This document shows, one piece after another, positions 1-10,600 of a stretch of 64,000 nt of DNA. How positions within the stretch are numbered: position 1 is the stretch's first letter; each line of letters begins with the position of its first letter. Position numbers and translations under genes: made by a program. Below the pieces are notes generated by a model. The model saw nothing but the letters and a program-made list of their open reading frames with translations. It did no database searches and was not told the DNA's origin. This DNA comes from Apostichopus japonicus (taxonomy: Eukaryota > Echinodermata > Holothuroidea > Aspidochirotida > Stichopodidae): positions 10,101,001-10,165,000 of the forward strand of contig NC_092579.1 of assembly GCF_037975245.1 (NCBI RefSeq), read 5' to 3'.

Positions 1-244
1 TAACACCTTTATAAATACCCTGGCCCTTTAAGTCTTTCAGTAGCTAACATGCTAACACCTTTATAAATACCCTGGCCCTTTAAGTCTTTCAGTAGCTAAC
101 ATGCTAACACCTTTATAAAGACCCTGGCCCTTTAAGTCTTTCAGTAGCTAACATGCTAACACCTTTATAAATACCCTGGCCCTTTAAGTCTTTCAGTAGC
201 TAACATGCTAACACCTTTATAAATACCCTGGCCCTTTAAGTCTC
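1..244. repeat. 52-bp tandem repeat, about 4.7 copies
   Basis: Units start at 1, 53, 105, 157 and 209, each opening with TAACACCTTTATAAA and containing CCTGGCCCTTTAAGTC. Copies are nearly identical; one has AAAG where the others have AAAT. The last copy breaks off near 244 and the array runs off the left edge of the window, so its true length is unknown. Confidence 0.97.
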
Positions 245-387
245 TTAGTTAATTCTTTACTACTCGCAAAGTGGAGACAGTGTCTTCAATCCATGGTGTA
301 AGTTGCCATGGTTTTTAATAAATTTTAATGATATAGCATCTTGCCGTGTTTCATATTTTTGTTAACATTTTATCTCTATCCTTGCAG

Positions 388-567
388 AAGAAGACTTTTG
401 AAGATTATCCTGAACTGAAACCTGGCAGAAACGTACCCTTATCAAACTCTCCAGTAGTCACACAGCAGAGATCCGAGGACAAAGTGAGACAACCGACTTA
501 CAAGGCACCAGAATATACAAACAGCACCTTGGTGCAGCGACTCGCTGTCAAAGATGTAGTTAGGTAA
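388..567 (+). CDS. Candidate internal or terminal exon, product unknown
   Basis: A pyrimidine-rich tract ends in TATCCTTGCAG at 387, a good splice acceptor. From 388 an open frame begins KKTFEDYPELKPGRN, continues through a hydrophilic Pro/Ser/Thr/Gln-rich stretch and ends LVQRLAVKDVVR before TAA at 565-567. The same place reads TTAG|GTAACG, so the exon may instead end at 563 with a donor; the sequence alone does not decide. Composition is charged with no membrane segment, and it is less biased than most open frames in this window. I do not recognise the family. If it is terminal, the following kilobase would be 3' UTR; AATAAA-like hexamers lie near 1690 and 1980. Upstream exons would lie left of the window. 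Inference rests on one splice site and the look of the frame. Confidence 0.45.
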   Translation, partial: KKTFEDYPELKPGRNVPLSNSPVVTQQRSEDKVRQPTYKAPEYTNSTLVQRLAVKDVVR

Positions 568-1185
568 CGAAAGGACACATGATGCAACTGTTGCCGTTTC
601 GACTTTCTGAAGAAGTTTTCATTTATTGCGCCTTGTTTCGGGGTATACGTTAGAAGATTTGACAAGTTTATGTTATGTGAGTGAACTGCTGGCCTTATTG
701 TATGAAACTTCTCCCTTATGCAGAACGATTGTCTAATTATCTTTCAAAGAGGATTTATACTTGGAAATGCTTAAGGTAGGGGGGAGAGAGAAGGGAAGGG
801 AGGGGAGGGGGCATTGCAGATATGTCTCTTTGCACAAAGGTATGCAGGTTTGTTTTTTAAGTCTTGTTTGTTTGGGGGTTTTTTTTGCAAATTTATTTCA
901 TCTATAAAACGCAAAAGTGTAAAATGTTGATCAGAACACTATGATTGCACAAGCTAGTTGATTAAGTTAACATTGAAATCACAAATGAATACGCAGGTCA
1001 GTGATGATGTCACAACTGTAAATAGATTTATAGATAAAGTGATATACCCTATTTTAATATTACAACAGATCCTTTTCATGTGTCTTTCAAATGTAAGAAT
1101 CCATCTTGTCACAATCCCATTGGGATGTGCTTGATATTTTTCTTTTTGTTTAATAGTTTTTTTAGATAGTAAAATACTGCAAGCC
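568..1185. other. Non-coding flank with purine-rich tract
   Basis: No supported gene. It holds a G/A-rich stretch at about 776-811 and short T runs. It could be 3' UTR or intron of the candidate exon to its left. Confidence 0.5.
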
Positions 1186-1585
1186 GTACTATTCAAGGGC
1201 GTAGGAACCGGGGGGGCTGGGGGGGTGCCAGCCCCCCCCCCAGTGAAAAATATGGAGGGGCGGAAGTATCATTCCGCCCCCCCCCCCCCCCCCCCGCTTC
1301 GCAAGTCAGAAAACCCCTTTTTCATTTCCAAATGAGAAAAAAATCTCATTTGAGAGCACCAAATTGCATCTAAGGCCAGGTGAAAATGCAAAATTATATA
1401 CAAAATGGAGTGGGTGGGTTGAAGTGTGCTATATTGCACCAAATTGCATCTGAGGCCACCTGGAAATGCAAAAAAAATCCAAAGGGGAGGGGGACACCCC
1501 CTTAGACCCCTCCCCCAGGCCGGCCATCAGTCTTCAGTCCCCCCCCCCCCACTCAAAAGTACCTTCCTACGCCACTGGTACTATT
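1186..1585. mobile_element. Non-autonomous hAT-type MITE (384 bp) with 8-bp TSD
   Basis: The element body is 1194-1577. It begins CAAGGGCGTAGGAACC and ends in the complement of CAGTGGCGTAGGAAGG, imperfect terminal inverted repeats of the CA(G)GGGCGTAG type. A perfect 8-bp direct repeat GTACTATT flanks it (1186-1193 and 1578-1585), the duplication length of hAT transposases. The interior has long G and C runs near both ends and a motif close to ATTGCATCTRAGGCC, also present in the larger element at 3455-4190, so the two are related. There is no transposase frame; it would depend on an enzyme supplied elsewhere. Confidence 0.93.
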
Positions 1586-1740
1586 AAAGTACCTGAAGAA
1601 TTAAAACGATCATTTTTTCATAATATTGAGAATTACATCTGCAAAACATTGATTAAAAGATGACTTTTTGCAGAAATTTTGTCTTGACATGTTGCAGTTT
1701 AATAAAAAGGAAAAGAAATAGAGTTCTGAAAACGTTTCTA

Positions 1741-2040
1741 TATAGCTACTCTGGTTTTCAAGATATTCACCATTACAACATTCTTAATCTCTGGAATGTT
1801 CCTTTAAGGGTAAATTGAACATGACTCTATTGGTTCCTCAGTGTAGGATTAAATGTTAATTTTGTTAATCATTTGGTTTTCAAATTCCTAATAACTCAAG
1901 AAAAAATATGAACTATAGATAACCTTTGGATGACATTCAACACTGTTGACAAATTTGTAACACATTGTTTAACATGTCATAATAAAAGTCTTATGTTTTT
2001 GCCCATTGAGTTTTGTGTTGCATCTGAGGAACTAACCTCA
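1741..2040. repeat. Ancient interspersed repeat, copy 1 of 3
   Basis: Similar, clearly diverged sequence occurs at 62131-62480 and, for its second half, at about 25990-26165. Shared landmarks here are TCAAGATATTCACC, TCCTTTAAGG, CTCAGTGTAG, TAATAACTCAA, TGGATGACATTCAAC and TTTTGTGTTGCATCTGAG. No terminal inverted repeats or coding frame are visible. The class is unknown; it may be an old non-autonomous transposon or a SINE/LINE tail. Confidence 0.75.
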
Positions 2041-2390
2041 TAAGAAATGCAGAGACTCGATTATTTCCTTCCGTTTTCCGCTTGGTCTCTGCCACATGAT
2101 ATCATGGAGCTATTAATGAAATAGGTCCTTTATGATATGTACCGTAATTAAAAAAAATTCTATTGCTATGTCCTATTTGTGTTTGAAAAGAACAGAAAAT
2201 TAATGACATTGTTAGACTTGATGTGAAGTTATCAATACAAAGACGAATGCTTTAAAGATATTTGTGCTTTCTTTTGTGTTTTCCTATTTGTGGTTTTCCA
2301 ATGCTATTCTAAATAGCCTAGTGTTATCCTGCCTAACTTTTCGTACCCATCCTCATTTCCCACCAGATTTATGCAAATTACCATTGGCTG
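2041..2390. other. No feature seen
   Basis: AT-rich sequence without a convincing exon, repeat or RNA gene. Confidence 0.5.
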
Positions 2391-2510
2391 TGAGGATTCC
2401 AAACATAGCAAAGGGTAGGGGAGGAGGGTTTGGAGGGCGGGGATGGAAGGTGAGGGTTCCAAATATGGTGGAGGGTAGGGGAGGAGGGTTTGGAGGGCGG
2501 GGATGGAAGG
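2391..2510. repeat. 60-bp tandem duplication, G-rich
   Basis: Two 60-bp units (2391-2450 and 2451-2510), each with GGGTAGGGGAGGAGGGTTTGG and differing at only a few bases. They create overlapping open frames on both strands (Gly-rich on +, Pro-rich on -) that I regard as artefacts. Confidence 0.95.
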
Positions 2511-3235
2511 TTGTCTCTGTTCTGATGTTTATCCACAGAGGTGTGCTTGCTGTATAGCACTCTGTTAAACTTGCCTCTTTTTGTACCAAATTCTTTATAA
2601 GCATGATCATGTTAGTCCACACATTTCAATTACAAATATCTAATGACTTAAAACCTAATTACTCTATTTTCCACCACCTCTTAGTTGGATGTCATAGTTA
2701 TTCAGAGAGTAACGGTTTCCTTTATATTTCATTGAAATGCCACATTAAACTACATCGCGAAGTAAGCCCTCCATTCTCACAAGCCTATACTTGTTATGCT
2801 GTTTACTTAAATTCAAATGATACACATTACTGTTCTGGGTGTGCCCAATAGTGACTTGTGTCTTTTAAGGGAATTTCTTCATAAAATCTCACAATGTTGA
2901 CCTTTCGCTTTGTAAGTTTTGTCTCTAACAATAGGGAAACATTCTTCAATATTCTTCAACGTTCAAGTTTTTCTGAAAACATGCGACTATTGTATCTCAA
3001 AATTTCAACTCGTTCCTCAAAGTTACGACTTTTCATATCAAAAGTTTCCACTTTTATCCCGAGCTTTTGTTTAATTTCTATTTTAACTATTTTATCCCAA
3101 TACTTCGACAATATCGTCAAAATTATGATATGGATAGTTAGCTTTATTCCTTGAAATTGCAAAAATGTATGTCAAAAGTTTGACTATTTAATTTCAAAAT
3201 ATAAACTGTTCATGAAATTAAGAATCAGTGCGGTA
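2511..3235. other. No feature seen
   Basis: AT-rich sequence. Open frames here have no splice context and no recognisable family. Confidence 0.5.
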
Positions 3236-3390
3236 TCAAATGTGCCGTTGGGGTGGTACCAAGTAAGGTAGGGTATAGTGCAGGCATGTATACAAATGAA
3301 ATGGAGGTGAACGACAAAGGCAAATTAATTGGAAATTGTAGTGAGAAAAATCTTCCAGCCTCCACCAGGATTCGAACCCAGGCCTCCCGC

Positions 3391-3392
<2 letters not shown>
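3236..3392 (-). mobile_element. Partial tRNA-derived SINE
   Basis: On the minus strand the sequence carries GGGTTCGAATCCTGG, a good RNA polymerase III B box in a T-arm-like context, followed by a body with GGAAGATTTTTCTCACTAC. The 5' part of the tRNA-like head is lost: it stops at the (TA)n tract that starts at 3394. The left boundary is approximate. Confidence 0.6.

Positions 3393-3393
<1 letters not shown>

Positions 3394-3450
<57 letters not shown>
3394..3450. repeat. (TA)n microsatellite
   Basis: 57 bp of uninterrupted TA alternation. Its right end merges with the target duplication of the MITE at 3455. The Tyr/Ile-repeat frames across it are meaningless. Confidence 0.98.
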
Positions 3451-3451
<1 letters not shown>

Positions 3452-4198
3452 GACCAGGGGCGTAGCGAGCGGGGGGGTGTGGGGGGTGTCACACCCCCCC
3501 CCCCAATAAGTTGGTCGCTGTCGGCAAATTTTGGGTCTGTCGGCAAAAGGAGAAAAGGTGAAGAGAGCGGAAGGGGAAGAAAGAAGGAAAGCTGAATAGA
3601 AAAAGGAGAACGGGAGCTTCTTCCGTGCCAAATTTGACTTAAAATATGCACCAGATTGCATCTAAGGACGTTCAAACTAATTTTTCCAAAGGGGAGGGGT
3701 AGACCCCCTACCCTTAGACCCCTCCCCCATTTCAGTCACCACTTCCAGATCCGTAGGCAAATCAGATTTGACTTAAAATATACACCAGATTGCATCTAAG
3801 GACGTTTCAAAACTAAAAATTAGACCCCTCCCCCTTTTCAGTCACCACTTCCAGATCCGTCGGCAAATCAAATTTGACTTAAAATATACACCAGATTGCA
3901 TCTAAGGACGTTTCAAAACTAAAAATTTTCCAAAGGGGAGGGGGACACCCCCTCCCCTTAGACCCCTCCCCCATTTCAGTCACCACTTCCAGATCCGTCG
4001 GCAAATCAAATTTGACTTAAAATATGCACCAGATTGCATCTAAGGACGTTTCAAAACTAAAAAATTGCCAAAGGGGAGGGGGACACCTCCTCCCCTTAGA
4101 CCCCTCCCCCATTTCTGTCACCACTTCCAGATCCGTCGGCAAATCAAATTCTCCAAACCCCCCAACAAAAACCCCTTCGCTACGCCCCTGTATACGAC
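3447..4198. mobile_element. Non-autonomous hAT-type element (736 bp) with internal tandem repeats
   Basis: The body is 3455-4190, with termini CAGGGGCGTAGCGA identical over 14 bases in inverted orientation. The perfect 8-bp target duplication is TATACGAC (3447-3454 and 4191-4198). Inside are about four copies of a 106-138 bp unit; copies of ATTTGACTTAAAATATRCAC begin near 3632, 3766, 3872 and 4010. The 106-bp copy lacks a G-rich piece. The unit shares the ATTGCATCTAAGG and GGGGAGGGGGACACC-type motifs with the element at 1194-1577. No transposase is encoded. Confidence 0.94.
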
Positions 4199-4526
4199 GG
4201 GAAGGGAAGTAGGTCGGTCAGGCGCGGCGGAACGGAAAAATTATTGGGGGGGCTAATGTGTGGATACTATCTAAGCGGAGCGCCACCATCGGTTGGCGCG
4301 GAGCGTACAAGAAAATTTTGGGTTTTTTCAAACCCCCAGATGGCCGGAAACGGCACTTCCCGAGTGTTTTATGCTGCGAATACCTGGCCCTAAAATATGT
4401 GTCTCAAGCCTGCAATTTCTCAGATTGCACGTTAAGTCTGTAAAAATATTGTAATTTGTATATTCGATGGTGTTTTAAGAGAGTTGCTATTACTCGTAGT
4501 GTACTCGCAAATACGTTTTTGAGTGT

Positions 4527-4944
4527 AGTAAGGGCAGTGGAGGGGCTAGGGGTATTGGTCGGGGGGCAAGAATGGTCTGTAGGGGCGCTTTCGACACTAT
4601 CTAAGCGGAGCGCCACCACAGGTTGGCGCGGAGCGTGCAGAAAATTTTTGAGTAAAGATACTCCCGAGATTGCAGGAAATGACCCTTTCCGGGGCCTTGC
4701 TAATTTGCAGATAAACGGAGAATAAATAGGTGTCGTCGCCATTTTGTCGGAAAATACACCGACAGAATATGACAAACGTCAATAGGTATATAAGAGCGCA
4801 ATAAAATAGTCAAAAATCGCGAATAAGTAAAAAGTAGTGAAAAGCTGAAAAGGGCGCCAGCAGTCCATTTGAGTCCGTCAGGGGGGGGGGGGGCATCCGC
4901 CCCTGACTGTATATATGGACGCTCGATCCGCCACTAAGTAAGGG
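4527..4944. mobile_element. Nested MITE 1 (402 bp), hAT type
   Basis: The body 4535-4936 is flanked by the perfect 8-bp repeat AGTAAGGG (4527-4534 and 4937-4944). Its ends are CAGTGGAGGGGC and the complement of TAGTGGCGGATC, weakly matched but with the hAT CAGTGG-type start. The interior has the shared GCGGAGCGCCACC...GGTTGGCGCGGAGCG motif at about 4600-4640 and a long G run near the right end. A truncated reverse-orientation relative lies at 53287-53569. Confidence 0.88.
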
Positions 4945-5076
4945 GATGTTGGAGAACTGGCTGAAATGAGGCAAGTCATTGGCCTAAGACGAAGTTGTGT
5001 TACGCTCACCGGTACTCACACTCACTGCTTCCACTTTTCACGGGGAGTGAAGACGCGGTTGGGGTGACAATGTGGT

Positions 5077-5860
5077 CTATAGCCCATGGGCGTCAGCAGG
5101 TTTCAGAAAGTGAGGGGGACACTATACTATCTAAGCGGAGCGCCACCATTGGTTGGCGCGTAGCGTACCAGAAATTTTGGGTACATAAGACCCCCTAGAT
5201 CGCAGGAGACGGCCTTCCTGAGTCGTTTTTAGTTACATCAGAACCAGATCTGTGAGGAGAAATTTTGTCTCACAAAACGAAATTCCGACAGAAAGTACTG
5301 GTAGAAAGAACCGTTGTTTACGTGGGTTCTAGGCCTAATTTCGGTAGTTTGGTATCATATAATATCCTGCATACAGGCAGAATACTGTCTGTAGGGCCTA
5401 AAATATATGATATTACCTTCCTGGTGGGGTCTTCGCCTTGTTTTCAAGTTGAAATGCGTCTTTGTTTTCTCTGATTCACAGTGTAGGGCAAGGGGAATTC
5501 CATTTCTGGCGAGAAGGGGTGCTTCCACAAAACACTCTAAAACATCGTTCAAACGTCGCACAAACTTTTATCAGAGGTCTCGGACGAAGCGGGGAGGGTG
5601 AATATCGGAGGAAGGAGGATAAAGGGCCAAGCACTGTTCTAATTTCCAGTGCAATTTATTTGATAATGATTCTTAAGTTAGATTCTACTTGAATCAGCTC
5701 AGCAATTGTGATAGAAAATCGCGCATATGCATGTGATTTTTTTTAATAACTGCTCTGAAAAGTGGGTGGGACAAATGATATGATATCCCCTCCACTTTTG
5801 AAAGTGGGGGGGGGACATGTCCCCCCCCGTCCCCCACCTGTTGACGCCCATGCTATAGCC
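5077..5860. mobile_element. Nested MITE 2 (768 bp), hAT type
   Basis: The body 5085-5852 starts CATGGGCGTCAGCAGG and ends in the complement of CATGGGCGTCAACAGG (15 of 16 identical). The perfect target duplication is CTATAGCC (5077-5084 and 5853-5860). It contains the CTATCTAAGCGGAGCGCCACC motif near 5131. The internal open frames on both strands have no recognisable domain. Confidence 0.93.
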
Positions 5861-6086
5861 AAGGGACGGGCCGAGGGTCCCCCAGCAATTACTAAAATTA
5901 TTACACCTATAGAGTATACGTGTGCATCGGACAGATCGACAAGTATGCATTGAAAAATGGGCAGATGTACGTTTCGGAGCCTTGGTAAATATTGGGGGGC
6001 TTATCATGCATTTGCCCCCTCAACTTTTTTATTGGGGGGGCTGAGCCCCCCCAAGCCCCCCCGGTTCCGCCGCCACTGAGGTCGGT

Positions 6087-7690
6087 CACCGTGTGTGAGG
6101 AGTCACAGGGGTTCGTTATCTATCTATATATGGGTGGTATTTGTGTATAAGTTTCAAACACAATAAAAGTACATTTTACAACCTATATACTGTGAATAAT
6201 GCTTCAGTAAATCTTCAACGTCTTGTGCAGTGTGGCATATGATTGGGTGACAAATAAGTGCAAGTAGGAGAGGGACATGATTGTACAAGGGCCCCACCAT
6301 ATTCTGTAGTGTCTCAAGAATTGGAGTTCAACCTCTATTATTGAGAATGATTGGGGTGGAAAGTGTTGACAGCATCTCCAATCTAGTTAATTGATGAATC
6401 GCCACAATTTTATTGGACAAGATAAATGACTCAAAATACTACCACAAAATTTCGACACACAAAAAATAGTTATAAATTGCCTGAGTCCGAGAAATCAGTG
6501 AAAACTGTTCGCGGTTGTTAGAAATGCTGCTATGGCAATTTATAACACGTGGGCATACCGTTCAATCTTGACGGTGATATTCATATTTCGGGTTTGTGCC
6601 TATATCAACCGCTTGCCCTTCACACCCTCCCGTAGCCCCATCCTGGAATCTCACTTCACACTCAACCCACCCAACCCACCGCGAACCCGCTAGAGGACTA
6701 CTAACACGAGTGCGATGCAGGGTACGGACCTGGAAGAAAATACCCAGTCCAATCTTGAGAGGGCCACATAGTACACTTAGTACACAAGCTGATTGGCCAA
6801 AAGTTCCCCTTAGACTACAAAAAAGACTGTGGCCTCCATTTCTTCTTCTTTATAACCTAAACTTCCAAGAAGTCTAATTGATCACGTCATTCAATACGTC
6901 AATGTTGATATCACTTCTGTCATGTTTGTTATTTTCTTTCCCCAAAGAGAAAACACCTTGTTTGCGCCGTTCTCAACCTCTCGACTATATATAGTAGCCT
7001 ACATACGAGAGCGTAAATTAACGTGTCGCGCGGGAGTTGGATCTGCCAGTTGCGCGAGAAAGTTCATTGCAGAATAGATCGCATTACGCCAGCTTTACCC
7101 CCTCAGAGATTGTTCACACAAAGAGGGCCGTTTAGCAGGGAAGATCTCGTGCTGGGCTACACTGGTGTTCTTTGTGGTTCAGAAATGCATGGTATGCAAT
7201 ACTAGGGTCAACGTAGCGTCCTGGGTTTCCATCTACAATCATTTGCTGGAAAAACCTGTAAATTACAGTTATTTAGTTCGTAAACGTTAATCACTTTGTA
7301 AAGTAGGCTTGCTTCAGAGCAATAGAGACAGTTCAAGCAATTGGAAATAGTTGAAATTACGATAGTTTTTTCCCGATAATAATTCAGGAGAACGTGTACC
7401 ATGCTTGTTTATGCATACCTTGTGACCTTTGTGGATGTTTTAGTGGATTTATTATGACCTCATACAACATAAGGATAATATACCTGGAAGCCAAGAAAAT
7501 GTAAGGTAAGTTGAAGGATTCTGGTTATCACGCATAAAGGTGGTTGTCGTGTCACATTGGAGACAGCGTCGTATAAAGACAGGATTGGAATTCTGTTCAG
7601 GCCTCTCTTTTTCTTTCGCATTTCGGTTTTCGATTTGTTACCAATTTAGTCGCCAAATGGTGCGGTTGAGTGAAACAATCAAAGCAACTG
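6087..7690. other. No supported gene
   Basis: Ordinary AT-rich sequence. The frames at 6596-6877 and 7023-7205 have no splice support, a start-like context or a known family. Confidence 0.45.
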
Positions 7691-7694
7691 CACG

Positions 7695-7762
7695 ACAACA
7701 ACAACAACAATAACAACAACAAGCAGTAACAACAACTACAACAAGCAGTAACAACAACACAT
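7695..7762. repeat. Imperfect (CAA)n microsatellite
   Basis: Runs of CAA interrupted by TAACAA and AAGCAGTAA units. On the minus strand it gives a Leu/Cys-rich frame that is an artefact. Confidence 0.9.
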
Positions 7763-7825
7763 AAAAACTTCCTCGTCCAATTCAAACACGGTGTATTGTC
7801 TGCATTGTTTTTCTGTTCCCCACAG

Positions 7826-7865
7826 CTCTACAGATATACCTTTTCGGCAGATATTCGACGCCTTT
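7826..7865 (+). other. Possible 40-nt micro-exon
   Basis: The acceptor TTTTCTGTTCCCCACAG ends at 7825 and a donor-like CTTT|GTGAGT starts at 7866. The 40 nt between them are open in one frame (LYRYTFSADIRRL). Both sites fit consensus, but such pairs arise by chance in 64 kb and no partner exon is identified. Confidence 0.18.
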
Positions 7866-10125
7866 GTGAGTATTAATCAGTTTTGTTTTAGTTAAATTGT
7901 GATGGTTCTTTTATGTCTATCATAAGCTTTTATCAAATGCATCGAAAAACATCGAAGAGTAACTTCATTTATATTTGGTAACAGCTAGTAAATATGAGAT
8001 GCAATGTGATGGGTATACTTGACTAATACAGATATACCTGCCTATAAGCTGAATGTCAACATGTATGGTTTCACCTTGTCAACTAAAAATCGCCATATGT
8101 AGCTTGCAATGTACGTGAACACAAAAGTATTTTATGCGTAAAATGTATGTTTCAACATGAAAAATATAAACTGTTGCGGTATCATGGTATGTAATGTTGT
8201 TCTTTAGAGATTAAGAAGGATCAACTTGGTCAAATGATTGTCCCGCCACTGAGATTTATATCGCTGGTAAATAGTCTGTAAGTTTGATCATTGGTGACCC
8301 CATTACGATCTTCTAGCATGGGGGGGGGGCGGGAAGGGGAGATAATATTGGTGACTTTTTAACCAAGAGATTAAGCTAGGTATCGTAATTCTCTCAGCTA
8401 TTAAAGTTTTTTCTGCATTAAAGTTCATCTTGCATGAGGCCTAAATTTTTCACATAAGTTGAAATTGATAAAATTATTTGAAAACAAAAATGCCTATAAC
8501 TCGAGGAGGTACATACTAGTGAGTAGAAATGTTCGCAGAATCCCAGGGGCCAATATTGTACACTTTTTTTGTAATGGTGACCATTATTGGTGATTCTAGC
8601 ATATCTGACATATACTGTATCATTTTCTTTTTTACAAAAATAATCCAGAGTTTATATTGCCTTTGACTCATAAAAGAGTGACACCATTTATGCAGCATCC
8701 TTTTTTCCGAACTTTCTCAACTTTTCACCTCCCCGGATGCCTTTACATCATATACAACCCCCCCCCCCCCACCCCACCCCACCCCGTGCAAAATGGTGCT
8801 TTTGTCACTGCGTATTTTACGCGTGGTTCCGTGTTTTACCAACCCTATGGAGTATTACCTATCTCAAAATAGCAATACAATTCGAACTAAGACATTGACG
8901 AGATTATTTTCAGTAAATGAAGATTAATTAGTGATTAATTGTGGATTCTAGTCGGTTCGCATAGACGCTTTTTCATGTAAGTATCATTCACATATAAAAG
9001 GCAAGAGTTAGAAATTTTTTAACATTTACTTCATCTAAATGAAACCTATCCAAGCTAATTAACTTCGTTGTATGGAATTGTTGTATTGGAATTCATCGAG
9101 AAGAAAACATATCAAATCGTAAATGTCTGCTTAACTTTCTTCACTATGTGGGACTACTTTGATTGGGTAGAACCCCCAACACAATAAACTAGAAAACTAC
9201 TAGGACCTTTGGACATTAACTCAAATTAGGGCCGGGCCATTTCTGATGGCCTATGAAGATTTTATACATGCTTTTCGCTTAAAGAAATATTCAAGAGGTA
9301 AGTTCTACCTGTCTCAATATCCTGACCGCATAATCAAACTTTCAAATTGCACTTTTTCTCTTTCTCTAAAAGCACAAACCTTTTTGACCTTTGATCAAGC
9401 TTCCAATGCATTCCCATAATAATACAACGTTTATAAGTGCCTACGTATTGACCATAGTTCAATTTCTATGCATGGCATTGACAACAAAAAGTTAATCTGG
9501 AAACGATGGCGCTCTTCAAATAGCGGGCAAATTTTTCAACCTACAAGTTAGGTTGTCAAACTAACTTTCCTGATTCCCGGCCCAAGCGGCGCCGTAAGTA
9601 CGGCGAGATCGACAATTTAATTTGTAATGAAACTTTTTTTGGGTTTTCTAAATTAGTCGTTGGATCAGGCCAGCTGGAGGTACGGATCCAGTAAATTACA
9701 TTGTAATCAGCCCAAAGACGGGTCCGCTGCCAGTTTATCATACTTGGAAGTTGAAGTAATGATAAAGATAAAGATGTTGTTAAAGTCCTGCTGCTGAGCT
9801 ACAAATACAGTGGCAGTAGGCCAAACTTAATTAGCCTATCCTACGACTAACAGTTACTGTAAGATGTATGGTAGGCTAGTTGGCCTAACAATACATGTAA
9901 CATTTAGTCCATACCTAAGCTTAACATTATGCCAGGTACGAGTATGCCTAGGGTAAGGCCTAGGTCAGGCGTTACTTCAGACACTAGTTATGTAACAATA
10001 ACTTAAAGCTTCCACAGATTAGGCTTAATGTCTTTTTGTTATGAAGGTAACGGTTTTTTTATTCAAATGAAATGATAATCCCAAGTTTATGTTAGGATCT
10101 TGATTCTTCCTACCAGTAGGATGGT
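7866..10125. other. No feature seen
   Basis: AT-rich. An isolated CCGCCACTG at about 8245-8254 resembles a hAT terminus, but no partner end or duplication was found. A C-rich run occurs near 8759-8786. Confidence 0.45.
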
Positions 10126-10600
10126 GACTTCGAAGTTCGCCCACTTAAGACTTAAAACACCCCAAAACTAAATCTTCTGGTATAAATCATTTGAAAATAT
10201 ACTTCATATGGTGGGAGAATTTTGTTATAGTACGATACACGGCCAAACTTTCTTTCCTGCAAACTGTTTTCACGTTGTTTTCCAAGAAGATTCTTCGTGA
10301 TTGTGGAACTGGTATTTCTTGCTAGAGTATTGCGAATTTCGGCCACGCAACCTACAGTGTGGCGCTGGTAAAAATTGGTGGCGCTGTTGCTCTTTCAGTA
10401 ATTATAACAGACTTCATAGATCTTCGTCATTTTATTGACAAATATGTAAGTAATTTCTTGCACACGGGTCATTTTGGAGAGAAAATAACTGTAGCTTCGT
10501 ACTTTTTGGTGAAATTTGGCTCTTCCTGTAGGTTTTCATGGTGAAAATCGTGTATTTCTTAGGGTGCCCGAACTTCGCAGTATGGCGAACTTCGCAATAC
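10126..10600. repeat. Cluster of four CGAANTTCG palindromes
   Basis: CGAANTTCG occurs at 10131-10139, 10333-10341, 10569-10577 and 10586-10594, with flanks partly shared (TGCGAAGTTCG, TTCGCAATACT). The outer copies are inverted: 10126-10139 matches the complement of about 10569-10582 at 12 of 14 bases. The segment could be a degraded inverted-repeat element or a group of dimeric binding sites. A weak exon-like frame with CAG acceptor and ATGTAAGT-type donor lies between (about 10399-10446). Confidence 0.6.

Larger units (their letters stand above)
4211..6086. mobile_element. Outer hAT-type element hosting two nested MITEs
   Basis: The body is 4219-6078. It starts CAGGCGCGGCGGAAC and ends in the complement of CAGTGGCGGCGGAACC. 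The perfect 8-bp target duplication is AGGTCGGT (4211-4218 and 6079-6086). Subtracting the two inserts (4535-4936 and 5085-5852, each with one extra duplication copy) leaves about 674 bp of original element. Near its left end (about 4265-4322) is the segment CTATCTAAGCGGAGCGCCACC followed by GGTTGGCGCGGAGCGT, also present in both inserts, so all three belong to one superfamily branch. There is no coding capacity. Confidence 0.9.

Noticed and set aside
2264-2560. Frame with repeated RGGGFGGRGW, resembling an RGG box
   Set aside because: Produced by a 60-bp G-rich duplication. The minus strand is open too, and no splice or start support exists.
3236-3675. Frames of 94-141 codons on the minus strand
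   Set aside because: They run through a (TA)n tract and MITE G/C runs (Tyr-Ile repeats, poly-Pro). Not coding.
8240-8260. CCGCCACTG as a hAT terminus
   Set aside because: No partner terminus or 8-bp duplication within about 1 kb.
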